From: Sphingobacterium sp. JB170
Lineage (GTDB): Bacteria > Bacteroidota > Bacteroidia > Sphingobacteriales > Sphingobacteriaceae
DNA: 64,000 nucleotides
Assembly (NCBI RefSeq): GCF_900163865.1
Contig: NZ_FUKU01000059.1
Location: 86,005-150,004, forward strand
Reading direction: 5' to 3'
A program made the position numbers and the translations under genes. The first letter of the stretch is position 1. Every line of letters begins with the position of its first letter. Of this stretch, positions 17,275-24,826 are shown piece by piece. A model generated the notes under the pieces. It had not been told where the DNA came from. It saw only the letters and a list, made by a program, of their open reading frames with translations, and did no database searches.

Positions 17275-18591
17275 ATGGAAAATAATTTAATTCAAATTGC
17301 TCAATCTTATTTTAGTGAGCAGCGTTATAGTGATCTTGCTGCGCAGGAGAACTTAACTGTCGATCAGGCGAAACAAGGAGTTTCTGCGGTTATTCCATCC
17401 CTGTTCTTAGGATTTCAGCGTAAGTCAGATCCTGAATTAAGTGGTTTATTAGAGAAAATAAAATCTGGTTTTTCTGGATTTGACTTTTCGAACATGTTGA
17501 ATTTTGGATCGTCCACTGAAAATCCGGCCGAGAATGTTAATTCGACGAAATCTTTTTTAGGTTCTTTGTTTGGAGATGAATTCGATAATATTCTTTCTAA
17601 ATTATCGACTTTTTTAGGAATTAATACCAATAGTATTGCTAGTTTATTTTCTGCGGCCACTCCGGCCGTAGTTGGGGCATTAACCAGTAACGGAGAACGT
17701 TGGGATACGTCATCGATAGCTGCTGATTTAAACAATAATCGGTCAAACTTCGTTTCGGCGCTACCTGCAGGATTAGCGTTGGGACTATTTGGAACCGAGT
17801 CAGCGCCGGTTGATCCTGTGGTTCCTGTAGAGCCAAGGAATGAGCCAGTAGAACCTGTTATTCCAGCCGAACCAGTCAGAGATCCGCAGCATGTTCCACC
17901 TGCTGCTTTACCGCCTGCCCAAGAAAGGCGAAAAAAAGGTGGCGGTTTTTGGTGGATTATTATTATTCTTTTATTGATATTGTTATGGTTTCTGTTTGGT
18001 AGAGGTTGTAGCGGGAATGATTCTGCGCTTACGGATTCAACAGATGCCGATACGATTGGTATGACTATGGACACGGAACCTTCTCTGTCGATGGATTCGT
18101 CCATGGGTGCGGTGAATGCCAGAGAGAGCATTATGGTTTCGCTTCCTAATGGCGAAACAATTGACGCTTACAAAGGGGGCATTGAAGATCAATTGGTGAT
18201 CTTCCTAAATTCAGATTATGAATCGCTGTCGGAAGATGAATTGAAAAATAAATGGTTTGATTTTGATAATTTGAATTTTCAGACGGGAACCTCAACTATT
18301 CTTCCTGAAAGCCAGGTTCAAATCGATAATTTAGCCGCTATATTAGAGGCGTTCCCAGATGCGAAAGTTAAAATTGGTGGATATACCGACAAAACTGGTA
18401 CCGAGGAAATAAATAAAAAGCTTTCTAACGACCGCGCTGCAGCGGTACAAATAGCATTGGAGCCAAAAGGTGTCGGTGATCGCGTTATCGAAACCGAAGG
18501 GTATGGGTCTGATTTTGCTGAATTTTCACCTGATGCACCCGAATCAGACCGCGTAAAAGATAGACGTGTAGCGATCAGCATTCGTAAATAA
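17275..18591 (+). CDS. DUF937-transmembrane-OmpA fusion protein
   Basis: The 438-residue protein combines a YidB-like DUF937 region (about residues 1-165), a Pro/Glu/Val-rich linker (185-220), one membrane helix (226-243, WWIIIILLLILLWFLF) after a basic stretch, and a C-terminal OmpA peptidoglycan-binding domain (about 320-438) with LNFQTGTSTILPES, IGGYTDKTG and LSNDRAAAV. There is no signal peptide. The predicted layout puts DUF937 in the cytoplasm and the OmpA domain in the periplasm, bridging the inner membrane and the wall. The function is not established. Confidence 0.88.
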   Translation: MENNLIQIAQSYFSEQRYSDLAAQENLTVDQAKQGVSAVIPSLFLGFQRKSDPELSGLLEKIKSGFSGFDFSNMLNFGSSTENPAENVNSTKSFLGSLFGDEFDNILSKLSTFLGINTNSIASLFSAATPAVVGALTSNGERWDTSSIAADLNNNRSNFVSALPAGLALGLFGTESAPVDPVVPVEPRNEPVEPVIPAEPVRDPQHVPPAALPPAQERRKKGGGFWWIIIILLLILLWFLFGRGCSGNDSALTDSTDADTIGMTMDTEPSLSMDSSMGAVNARESIMVSLPNGETIDAYKGGIEDQLVIFLNSDYESLSEDELKNKWFDFDNLNFQTGTSTILPESQVQIDNLAAILEAFPDAKVKIGGYTDKTGTEEINKKLSNDRAAAVQIALEPKGVGDRVIETEGYGSDFAEFSPDAPESDRVKDRRVAISIRK

Positions 18592-18647
18592 TAAATACAA
18601 AGCTAAACGAACTGGTTTCGTTTTCGTGATGCATCATATATCGAAAG

Positions 18648-18672
18648 AGGGAAGTTGATGCTTCCCTTTTTC
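18648..18672 (+). terminator. Terminator after the DUF937-OmpA gene
   Basis: The hairpin AGGGAAG-TTGATG-CTTCCCT is followed by a T run. It lies 57 bases after the stop and separates this gene from the OmpA lipoprotein gene. Confidence 0.85.
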
Positions 18673-18814
18673 TATACAGATACGCGCTATACATCTTCTA
18701 AAGTGATGACACTCGCGTTTCTATGCACATTATTTATGTTTGTATCCGTTTTGCTAGGGTGGATAAGGGAATATATAGTACCTTTGGGGGGATATATTAA
18801 TAAAGGAAACTACT

Positions 18815-19360
18815 ATGAAGCGTATAATAAAAAGCCTTTTAGCAACAAGTTGTGCTCTGTTGGTCTTACACCTGTCAGCTTGCAAGTCCAACAAAATCGT
18901 AATTAATCCAAGTAGCCAGATTGAACATACGCCCGTACGAGAAGAACCCACTGAGATAGTGGAAAAACCTGTCATTGCTCAGGAAGAACCTCAAAAAAAC
19001 TCTGAACCGGTGGTCGAAAAACCGGATTTTAATTTCAAGAACGTTCTATTTGAATTTAATTCTAGTGTACTCAAAACAGAGTCCTACACTGTGTTGGACA
19101 ATATCGTCCGAGAAATGCTGAAAGATACGTCGGCTAATTTTATCATTAATGGTCATTCATCCATCGAGGGTACGGCCAAATACAACCAATCGCTATCTGA
19201 GGATAGAGCCAATGCTGTCATGCTCTATATCGTCAACGCTGGAGTGCCATCCGAAAATCTTAGTGCCAGAGGATTTGGTGCCTCCAAGCAGGTTGCATCC
19301 AACGATACAGAGAGCGGGAGAGAACAAAATCGGCGGGTAGAAATATCAGTCGTACAATAG
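18815..19360 (+). CDS. OmpA-family lipoprotein (Pal-like)
   Basis: The 181-residue protein has a lipoprotein signal ending LSAC, a 50-residue Glu/Pro-rich spacer and an OmpA C-terminal domain (about 70-181) with VLFEFNSSVLKTES, INGHSSIEGTAKYN, LSEDRANAVMLYI and GREQNRRVEISV. It probably anchors the outer membrane to peptidoglycan. It follows another OmpA-domain gene but has its own transcription unit, judging from the terminator between them. Confidence 0.88.
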   Translation: MKRIIKSLLATSCALLVLHLSACKSNKIVINPSSQIEHTPVREEPTEIVEKPVIAQEEPQKNSEPVVEKPDFNFKNVLFEFNSSVLKTESYTVLDNIVREMLKDTSANFIINGHSSIEGTAKYNQSLSEDRANAVMLYIVNAGVPSENLSARGFGASKQVASNDTESGREQNRRVEISVVQ

Positions 19361-19479
19361 AAGGATTAAAATGTGCTATCACCTAAGAATTTTGTATGAT
19401 CCGGATTGATCCCCGATTTCATTAGATTCTTTTGAAATTGCATTAAACTTGAACTTTGTATAAAGTACTGATTATAAAC

Positions 19480-19512
19480 AAATATAAGCGCATATTAGAT
19501 GCGCTTATATTT
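19480..19512. terminator. Long symmetric hairpin downstream of tRNA-Lys
   Basis: A perfect 14-bp stem (19480-19493 with 19499-19512) encloses the loop ATTAG. It lies just beyond the 3' end of the minus-strand tRNA and downstream of the plus-strand OmpA gene, so it can serve both directions. The T tracts are interrupted. Confidence 0.75.
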
Positions 19513-19519
19513 TGATTTG

Positions 19520-19592
19520 TGATCCCGCTGGGATTCGAACCCAGGACCCATACATTAAAAGTGTATTGCTCTACCAGCTGAGCTACAGAATC
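19520..19592 (-). tRNA. tRNA-Lys (anticodon TTT)
   Basis: The 73-base minus-strand sequence folds as a full cloverleaf: acceptor GATTCTG/CGGGATC with G-T pairs, D arm GCTC/GAGC, anticodon stem ATACA/TGTAT with loop CTTTTAA (anticodon TTT), variable loop GGGTC, and T arm CTGGG-TTCGAAT-CCCAG. The discriminator base is A. CCA is not encoded. Confidence 0.98.
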
Positions 19593-19765
19593 GTTTTTTT
19601 TATTCCGGTAAATGATATTAATTTATCGTTGTTTGGAATGATGCAAAGGTAATTATTTTCACTTAAATAGCAAATTGTATATCAGTTTATTTTGGGAAAG
19701 TCAGGGAATTACTTAATAATTAGGTGATTATTTTTAAGAAAAATTGTAATTAAAGTATTCGACGA

Positions 19766-20068
19766 TTATCTTCCTAAAAATTTTTTATCTTCCTCTGATA
19801 GTTGCTGGGGATCCGTGGGGTCCAAGGGGTCCGTTTGTCCATCTACATCCGATGAGTTGTTAATCGAATAATCTTTAGGCCGGCCCTTTTTTCTCCGAAA
19901 TAATATACCTCCAGTAGTTACTCCTAATAAGAAAAAGATACCAAGAATTAAAAGTTTAGAGGTTCGAATTTCTCCAAATAACCAAAATGATGCTTCTTCC
20001 TTATTGTTGAATAGGATAATTAGAACAAGCGCGCTTATTAATGCAAAAATGATCGTCTTCGGTTTCAT
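19766..20068 (-). CDS. Small two-helix membrane protein, LapA/DUF1049-like
   Basis: The 100-residue protein has two hydrophobic helices (about 5-20 and 38-58), separated by a short loop with FWLFGEIRTSK, then RRKKGRPKD and an acidic tail rich in Asp/Pro. This is the shape of LapA-domain inner-membrane proteins. I infer the family from layout only, so confidence in function is low. Confidence 0.7.
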   Translation of the reverse strand: MKPKTIIFALISALVLIILFNNKEEASFWLFGEIRTSKLLILGIFFLLGVTTGGILFRRKKGRPKDYSINNSSDVDGQTDPLDPTDPQQLSEEDKKFLGR

Positions 20069-20173
20069 AAACTATAAATTAAAATACATCGCAAATTAAT
20101 GAAAATTTCATTAATTGTGTGTGTATTTTTTATCGCAGTGAATAGACGTTCAATTCGAGCTGACTAAGAGAGA

Positions 20174-20425
20174 TGTTTAAATCAGATTACGTCACACACC
20201 CGTTTAGATTACGCCACACCCAGTAAAAAAGGAACGGGGATGCCAGATACGAATCGTATGTTAATCCGCTAGGATGTCTCGTACACATCCAAGAAGAATG
20301 AGCAATAAGTAGATTCGCGCGCGGTAGGTACGAGTTCTGAATGCGCCGGCGGGGGACAAGTCGACTAATTAGTCTTCCAGCGTTTAAATGGGGTGGTATT
20401 GTGCGTGTGAGCTTAATCGCTCTTT
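20174..20425. repeat. Degenerate repeats resembling ends of an insertion sequence
   Basis: Two close direct copies, AGATTACGTCACACACCC (20184-20201) and AGATTACGCCACACCC (20206-20221), lie after TGTTTAAATC. About 170 bases later, GTTTAAATGGGGTGGTATT and GTGCGTGTGAGCTTAATC read as loosely similar copies on the opposite strand. Paired repeats at facing ends recall IS21-type termini. The 464-base gap 20069-20532 holds no gene that I can see. Confidence 0.35.
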
Positions 20426-20467
20426 AGTGTCGACCGGTAGCTTAGAAGCGTTGTATTTCGATTTCTA

Positions 20468-20506
20468 AAAAAAAGAAAGAGGTTAAATCATGTGATTTAA
20501 CCTCTT
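20468..20506 (-). terminator. Terminator of the rpsF-rpsR-rplI operon
   Basis: A 14-bp stem (AAGAGGTTAAATCA with TGATTTAACCTCTT, 20477-20506) is followed on the minus strand by a run of eight T residues. It lies 27 bases after the rplI stop. Confidence 0.92.
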
Positions 20507-20532
20507 AATCTTTTATTTTTTTTGTATAAAAT

Positions 20533-20976
20533 TTATTCTGAAATTACTTCAAAAGGTACCTGAACCTTAACTTCCTTATGTAAGTTAAGGTTTGCAACGT
20601 ACTCACCTAATTGTTTAGGCTCTTCTTCGAAGGTGATACGGCGACGATCTACATCGTAACCTTGTGCCTTCAAAGCTTCCGCAATTTGAATACTATTTAC
20701 TTTACCAAATATTTTTCCAGACTCACCCGCTTTAGCACCGATAGTAAGTTTTGCACTTTCTAATTTCGAAGCTAGTTCTGTTGCGTCTTTCTTAATTTTC
20801 TCTTGTTTGAATTGCGCTTGTTTAATATTCTCTGCTAATACTTTTTTAGCGGAAATTGTTGCTAAAGTAGCATATCCTTGAGGTATTAAATAGTTACGAC
20901 CATAGCCTGGCTTTACAACCACAACATCGTCTTTTTCGCCAAGGCTTTTAATATCTTGTTTTAATATAACTTCCAT
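20533..20976 (-). CDS. rplI: 50S ribosomal protein L9
   Basis: This protein binds 23S rRNA through its N-terminal domain and projects a second domain away from the ribosome. The 147-residue length is normal. The N-terminus has ILKQDIKSLGEKDDVVVVKPGYGRNYLIP, the L9 signature, followed by the connecting helix and C-terminal domain. The start at 20976 is preceded by a perfect Shine-Dalgarno sequence, unusual in this phylum. It is the last gene of the S6-S18-L9 operon, 12 bases after rpsR. Confidence 0.98.
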   Translation of the reverse strand: MEVILKQDIKSLGEKDDVVVVKPGYGRNYLIPQGYATLATISAKKVLAENIKQAQFKQEKIKKDATELASKLESAKLTIGAKAGESGKIFGKVNSIQIAEALKAQGYDVDRRRITFEEEPKQLGEYVANLNLHKEVKVQVPFEVISE

Positions 20977-20983
20977 GTCGTAT

Positions 20984-20991
20984 CCTCCTTA
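20984..20991 (-). promoter_or_regulatory. Strong Shine-Dalgarno sequence before rplI
   Basis: TAAGGAGG on the minus strand lies 7 bases before the rplI ATG, and its TAA is also the rpsR stop codon. Pairing with a CCUCC-type 16S tail would be 7-8 bases. Most other genes in the window have no such site. Confidence 0.8.
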
Positions 20992-21252
20992 TTTTAATGA
21001 ATCTGTTACGTAAGGTAATAAACCAACAATACGCGCACGTTTTACCGCTTGCGCAACCTTACGTTGGAACTTCAATGATGTACCGGTAAGACGACGAGGT
21101 AAAATTTTACCTTGATCATTTACAAATTTCAATAAGAAGTTTGCGTCTTTATAATCGATATATTTAATACCATTTTTCTTGAAACGGCAGTATTTTTTAC
21201 GGTTGTCCTCTACTTTAGGGGCAGTCACGTATTGGATATTATCGTTTGCCAT
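20989..21252 (-). CDS. rpsR: 30S ribosomal protein S18
   Basis: This 87-residue protein binds S6 on the 30S platform, beside the 3' tail of 16S rRNA. The core [34 protein letters not shown] and [12 protein letters not shown] is typical. The ATG overlaps the rpsF stop by one base (TAATG), indicating translational coupling, and a Shine-Dalgarno sequence lies inside the end of rpsF. Its gene products with rpsF form part of the pocket known to sequester the anti-SD in Bacteroidia. Confidence 0.98.
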   Translation of the reverse strand: MANDNIQYVTAPKVEDNRKKYCRFKKNGIKYIDYKDANFLLKFVNDQGKILPRRLTGTSLKFQRKVAQAVKRARIVGLLPYVTDSLK

Positions 21253-21614
21253 TAGTTTGCTACCTCCTCAGTTTTTGCTTTTTTGTTGAATGCTCCGCTA
21301 CGTTTTTTCTCGTTGTATGCTACTGCGTGTTTCTCCAATGCAATAGTTAGGAAACGCATAACACGCTCGTCACGTTTGTATTCAAGTTCTAATTTTTTAA
21401 TTAATTCACCCGGAGCCTTGAATTCAGTTAAGTGATAAAACCCAGTAGTTTTTTTCTGGATTGGATACGCTAATTTTTTCAAACCCCAATTGTCTTCAGC
21501 GACAATTTCGGCTCCGCTTTCAGTAAGAATGTTCTTGAACTTAGCTACTACTTCTTGAGCAGCCTCCTCTGAAAGCAACGGGGTAAGAATGATGACAGAT
21601 TCGTACTGTTGCAT
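21252..21614 (-). CDS. rpsF: 30S ribosomal protein S6
   Basis: This 120-residue protein pairs with S18 on the 30S platform. It shows [38 protein letters not shown] and [16 protein letters not shown], followed by a short charged tail. The upstream region has a TAnnTTTG promoter element and no Shine-Dalgarno. It is the first gene of the S6-S18-L9 operon. Confidence 0.98.
   Translation of the reverse strand: MQQYESVIILTPLLSEEAAQEVVAKFKNILTESGAEIVAEDNWGLKKLAYPIQKKTTGFYHLTEFKAPGELIKKLELEYKRDERVMRFLTIALEKHAVAYNEKKRSGAFNKKAKTEEVAN
21262..21268 (-). promoter_or_regulatory. Shine-Dalgarno sequence before rpsR
   Basis: AGGAGGT on the minus strand lies 9 bases before the rpsR ATG and is embedded in the last rpsF codons (GAG GAG GTA). 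rpsF itself has only an A/T-rich leader without such a site. Confidence 0.7.
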
Positions 21615-21661
21615 TTTAAATAAATTTGTTAATTATTTTATTTTTCCGTACTTACGGAATT

Positions 21662-21669
21662 GCAAAGGT
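21662..21669 (-). promoter_or_regulatory. -7 promoter element of the rpsF operon
   Basis: TACCTTTG on the minus strand matches TAnnTTTG. A short palindrome, TTCCGTA-AG-TACGGAA (21644-21659), lies at the expected transcription start and could fold at the 5' end of the mRNA. Confidence 0.55.
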
Positions 21670-21705
21670 AGTAATAATTTTTATTTTATAAAACGAATTA
21701 AAAAA

Positions 21706-22080
21706 TTAAGACAGGAAAATACCATCGAGATAGTACCACTTACCGTGGGAAGCCTTAAATGTGGATTTTTCGTGTTGTATTCGGGGTTCCAATGATTCCA
21801 AATAATGTGCTTTGAATTCAACCGTCGTTTTTGTAGTATTTAAAATTTCTAGACGCATCCATTTACGCTGATCCGTCCAACTTTGAACGTCCACTTTTTT
21901 TATAAATCGCCTAGAGGTAGGGTGAGTTGTATTATATAGAAAATCTATGAGCCCCTTTGTAAAAGCTGTATATCGGGCGCGCATGAGTGATTCTGCGGTA
22001 TGTGCCTTGCCGAGGTCATCGTGAATCAGTTTGCAACACGCTGTATATTGCATGAGGCTACCACATGGACATTTCTCCAT
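21706..22080 (-). CDS. YchJ-family SEC-C motif protein
   Basis: The 124-residue protein begins with a zinc-binding SEC-C-like motif CPCGSLMQYTACC and continues with ESLMRARYTAF and a beta-rich NTF2-like region, as in YchJ. The molecular role of YchJ is unknown; SEC-C motifs elsewhere bind zinc and proteins such as SecB. It starts 4 bases after the cupin oxygenase stop on the same strand, so the two form an operon. Confidence 0.88.
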   Translation of the reverse strand: MEKCPCGSLMQYTACCKLIHDDLGKAHTAESLMRARYTAFTKGLIDFLYNTTHPTSRRFIKKVDVQSWTDQRKWMRLEILNTTKTTVEFKAHYLESLEPRIQHEKSTFKASHGKWYYLDGIFLS

Positions 22081-22084
22081 TGTC

Positions 22085-22948
22085 TTAATGATTTTTTAAT
22101 GTTTCGTTACTTTTTTCAAAAGCGCGTCGTTGTTTGTAGTTCACCCATTTCTTTTTAAATATTTTACGTAATATTTTATCGGTATACCGCATGACGAAAA
22201 CTTCTTTAAGCATCCGAATTAAACGGCCAGGTGCGCTGGGGAAGGAGCGTAGCGATATGGAGAATCCCGGCTCTAGATAACGGTTGAAATGCCAGTATCC
22301 GCTCGGCATAAAAAGCGCATCTCCCGGCTCCATAAAAATTTCATATCCCCGAGCAAATTTTAATGCAGGAAATTGTCCCATATCTGGTGTTTCATAATTC
22401 AAGTTGTACACGGTGTGGACAGACAAGGGTACTTTGTAAAGGTAGACACCTTGATCATTAGGGAATAGAAGGACTCGCTTACGACCTTCAAATTGAAAAT
22501 GAAGCAAATCAGCTAAATCAATATCATAGTGCATCAAGACACGCGCTTCACTGCCTCCAAAAAATAGAGTGGGGATTCGTTTAAAGTATTTAAAACCAAG
22601 ATCGGGATAAGAAAAGTTTTTTAAAAGCTCGGGTATTTTATCTGTAATTATAAAAAAGAAAATACGTAAATCCGACGGTTCGCGTTTTATCAGGTCGATG
22701 TACTCACGCATCTTCATTTTTGCTACTGGTTCATTTGTTGCTTTGTTTGGGTCCGCCGGCTTGTTGTCATAGAGATCTACGATTTGGTCGCCTGCTTGTT
22801 GGGCAATATAATTGAGATTCCATTTTTCGTATGCATTCCAGGTTTTTGCTAAACCCCTAATTAGTACTGGTTTTTTCGGTTTAAAGTATTTTTCTAAAAA
22901 CTCTTTCTTATCGATTTTGTCTACCGTGTCGATTTGCGATAAATACAT
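22085..22948 (-). CDS. JmjC/cupin-like 2-oxoglutarate oxygenase
   Basis: The 287-residue protein matches the cupin_8/FIH-like family of Fe(II)/2-oxoglutarate oxygenases, which hydroxylate proteins or RNA. It has KPVLIRGLAKTW near the N-terminus, an HxD metal pair (H140, D142) and the distal histidine in MPSGYWHF (H220); the jelly-roll strands lie between. The C-terminus is rich in Lys and Arg. It pairs with a YchJ-like gene and lies next to the S6-S18-L9 operon. The substrate is unknown. Confidence 0.87.
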   Translation of the reverse strand: MYLSQIDTVDKIDKKEFLEKYFKPKKPVLIRGLAKTWNAYEKWNLNYIAQQAGDQIVDLYDNKPADPNKATNEPVAKMKMREYIDLIKREPSDLRIFFFIITDKIPELLKNFSYPDLGFKYFKRIPTLFFGGSEARVLMHYDIDLADLLHFQFEGRKRVLLFPNDQGVYLYKVPLSVHTVYNLNYETPDMGQFPALKFARGYEIFMEPGDALFMPSGYWHFNRYLEPGFSISLRSFPSAPGRLIRMLKEVFVMRYTDKILRKIFKKKWVNYKQRRAFEKSNETLKNH

Positions 22949-23071
22949 AGTAAGCTATTATGCATTAAAAGTAACAAAAATATTTCTGTCAAAATTAGAT
23001 CATACTTGTTTTGTGACAAACTAAGTTCCGATTATTAACGTTATCATTATAAAAATAACGTTGTACTCTTT

Positions 23072-23578
23072 ATGACATCATTAAAGAATGAGTTAGTGGG
23101 CACTTGGTCCCTGCTATCATATATTGAGGTCCCGATTGGCGGAGAAGACTCACTATTTCCTATGGGGAAAACGCCTTATGGCATCTTAATGTATGCCGCG
23201 GACGGCTATATGTCGGTTCAGGTCGCTAAAGATGAGCGATTACTGTATAAAAGCAATGATAAGTTGATGGCCACACATGAAGAGATGGTGTCTTCCTTGC
23301 AAGGATATATGGCTTTTTCGGGTAAATATAAACTAGATAATAACAATGCTATTGTAAGTTATATTATTAAAAGCTCGTTATACCCCAATTGGAAAAATAA
23401 AATACAGCGAAGAAAGATCGATTTTGAAGGTGATATTCTTTATTTGAAATCAACGGAGCCGATATTGTCAAATGGTGCATATGTCAATTCATACATGACT
23501 TGGAAACGTGTCGATCGAACAATCGACGACTTTTTTGAGGAGCAAGTTTTGAACGACCAGCTCAGTTCTGAAAACTAG
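23072..23578 (+). CDS. Lipocalin-like domain protein
   Basis: The 168-residue protein has the Lipocalin_5 pattern: LVGTWSLLSYIEV, PYGILMYAADGYMSVQVA, FSGKYKLDNNN and ITY/TWKRV near the end. No signal peptide is seen, so it is probably cytoplasmic. The family is found in many bacteria and fungi, often next to biosynthetic genes, with no assigned reaction. It stands alone here. Confidence 0.85.
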   Translation: MTSLKNELVGTWSLLSYIEVPIGGEDSLFPMGKTPYGILMYAADGYMSVQVAKDERLLYKSNDKLMATHEEMVSSLQGYMAFSGKYKLDNNNAIVSYIIKSSLYPNWKNKIQRRKIDFEGDILYLKSTEPILSNGAYVNSYMTWKRVDRTIDDFFEEQVLNDQLSSEN

Positions 23579-23593
23579 ATTTAAAGTCCATTA

Positions 23594-23636
23594 TACGTAA
23601 AGCGCCCCGTTCTATTAGAACGGGGCGCTTTACGTA
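23594..23636. terminator. Strong bidirectional terminator
   Basis: A nearly perfect 21-bp hairpin with the core AAAGCGCCCCGTTC/GAACGGGGCGCTTT lies between the lipocalin gene on the plus strand and the TPR gene on the minus strand. Confidence 0.93.
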
Positions 23637-23651
23637 ACTTCGCATTTTTAC

Positions 23652-24824
23652 TTACTGCATCGCGTCAATTTTCGCTTGTATTTCTACTGATTTCGCTTCA
23701 TCTTGTTGGAAATCGTAGTAACCTTTTAAGCTTCTTAACGCGTCAGAATCTGTTGGATTAAGTTCAACTACTTTTTCCAAATAAGGAAGGGCAACTTTAA
23801 TTTCTTCTTTAAGCGCCGTTACTTTTGCACTATAATCCGTATTGGATAGTGTTTTGTCGTCATTTAATGCATGCAACTTTTCTCTTACCGTATTTATAAT
23901 CGTTGCCGCGGCATTTCTGTTCGCGTCCGAATAGTTCGGGTCAAGTGAAACGGCTTTCTTGTATGCTTCGATTGCTTCATCGGTATTATTAGCAGCGGAA
24001 TGTGCTATACCTAAATAATAGTATAATGCTTTGTTTTCAGCATCTTTTGTAATTTGATTTTCAATGTCGGCGATAACTTTTGTTTCATTTCCAGCAATTA
24101 GATTCAGCTCGATATTTTGTACCGCCGCATCGTTATCTTCAGGATATGCTTGTGCTGCTTGCGCTGCATATTCAATTGCGCTTGTGGTATCTTGATTCGA
24201 TAAGTATAATTTTGGCAGATCAACCATAATTGATTTGTGCGACGAGAATTCCTTTTCTGGAATTAACAACTTATACTTTTCGATCGCATTTGGATAATCC
24301 TGATTTTGGATTGCCGCTAGACCTGAATAATAGGTAAGGGTAGTGTCTCCTGGAAGGTAAACTAAAGCATCATCAAATTCTTTATAAGCCGTTTTGAAAT
24401 CTTGTTTCTCCCAGGCTGCAACTCCTTGGTTAAACTTAAATTGGCCAAGTACTTGGCCTGCCACTTTAATGTTTTCTGCATTTTCACCTTCAGTATCTAA
24501 CTCTTCTGCCTTTTTTATCGCATCATTAGCAGCGGTAGCCGCCTCCGGAGTGTTTTCCATCGCTGCAATATTTGCGTTAATTAATGCGGCTATCGTCCAC
24601 GTCTCGGGCTTATCTTTTGTTTTTTCATGGGCTGTAGCTAAATCTATCGCTTCTTTAGCAGATTCCAAATTGCCTTTTCCTAATTCTGTTGAGCCGGCGC
24701 CTTTCAGTTCTTCAAATTTTTGCAAATTTGTTTTTGCTTTTTTCAAATTACTGTTCTGTGCAAAAGTAGTGGTAGTACCTGCAGCCACTAACAAAGAAAA
24801 TACTATTGCTCTTTTTATGTTCAT
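23652..24824 (-). CDS. Secreted tetratricopeptide-repeat protein
   Basis: The 390-residue protein starts with a signal peptide (cleavage after TTTTFAQ) and is made of helical TPR units from about residue 35 to the end. ALYYYLGIAHSAANNTDEAIEAYKKAVSLDPN is one canonical unit. It lies directly after another TPR gene and gyrA on the same strand. The gyrA-TPR-TPR order recurs in Sphingobacteriaceae as far as I recall. Periplasmic scaffold function is inference. Confidence 0.88.
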   Translation of the reverse strand: MNIKRAIVFSLLVAAGTTTTFAQNSNLKKAKTNLQKFEELKGAGSTELGKGNLESAKEAIDLATAHEKTKDKPETWTIAALINANIAAMENTPEAATAANDAIKKAEELDTEGENAENIKVAGQVLGQFKFNQGVAAWEKQDFKTAYKEFDDALVYLPGDTTLTYYSGLAAIQNQDYPNAIEKYKLLIPEKEFSSHKSIMVDLPKLYLSNQDTTSAIEYAAQAAQAYPEDNDAAVQNIELNLIAGNETKVIADIENQITKDAENKALYYYLGIAHSAANNTDEAIEAYKKAVSLDPNYSDANRNAAATIINTVREKLHALNDDKTLSNTDYSAKVTALKEEIKVALPYLEKVVELNPTDSDALRSLKGYYDFQQDEAKSVEIQAKIDAMQ

Positions 24825-24826
24825 AT

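Noticed and set aside
17415..18131. 238-codon open frame antisense to the DUF937-OmpA gene
   Set aside because: It mirrors the codon pattern of the real gene on the other strand and has no motif of its own.
18655..18906. 83-codon open frame with a hydrophobic segment before the OmpA lipoprotein gene
   Set aside because: It starts inside the terminator hairpin at 18648-18672 and runs into the real gene in another frame; no family is recognisable.
21644..21659. Palindrome in the rpsF leader as an S6:S18 binding motif
   Set aside because: The known motif requires a CCG-containing bulged structure that I cannot identify, and the palindrome lies at the expected transcription start.
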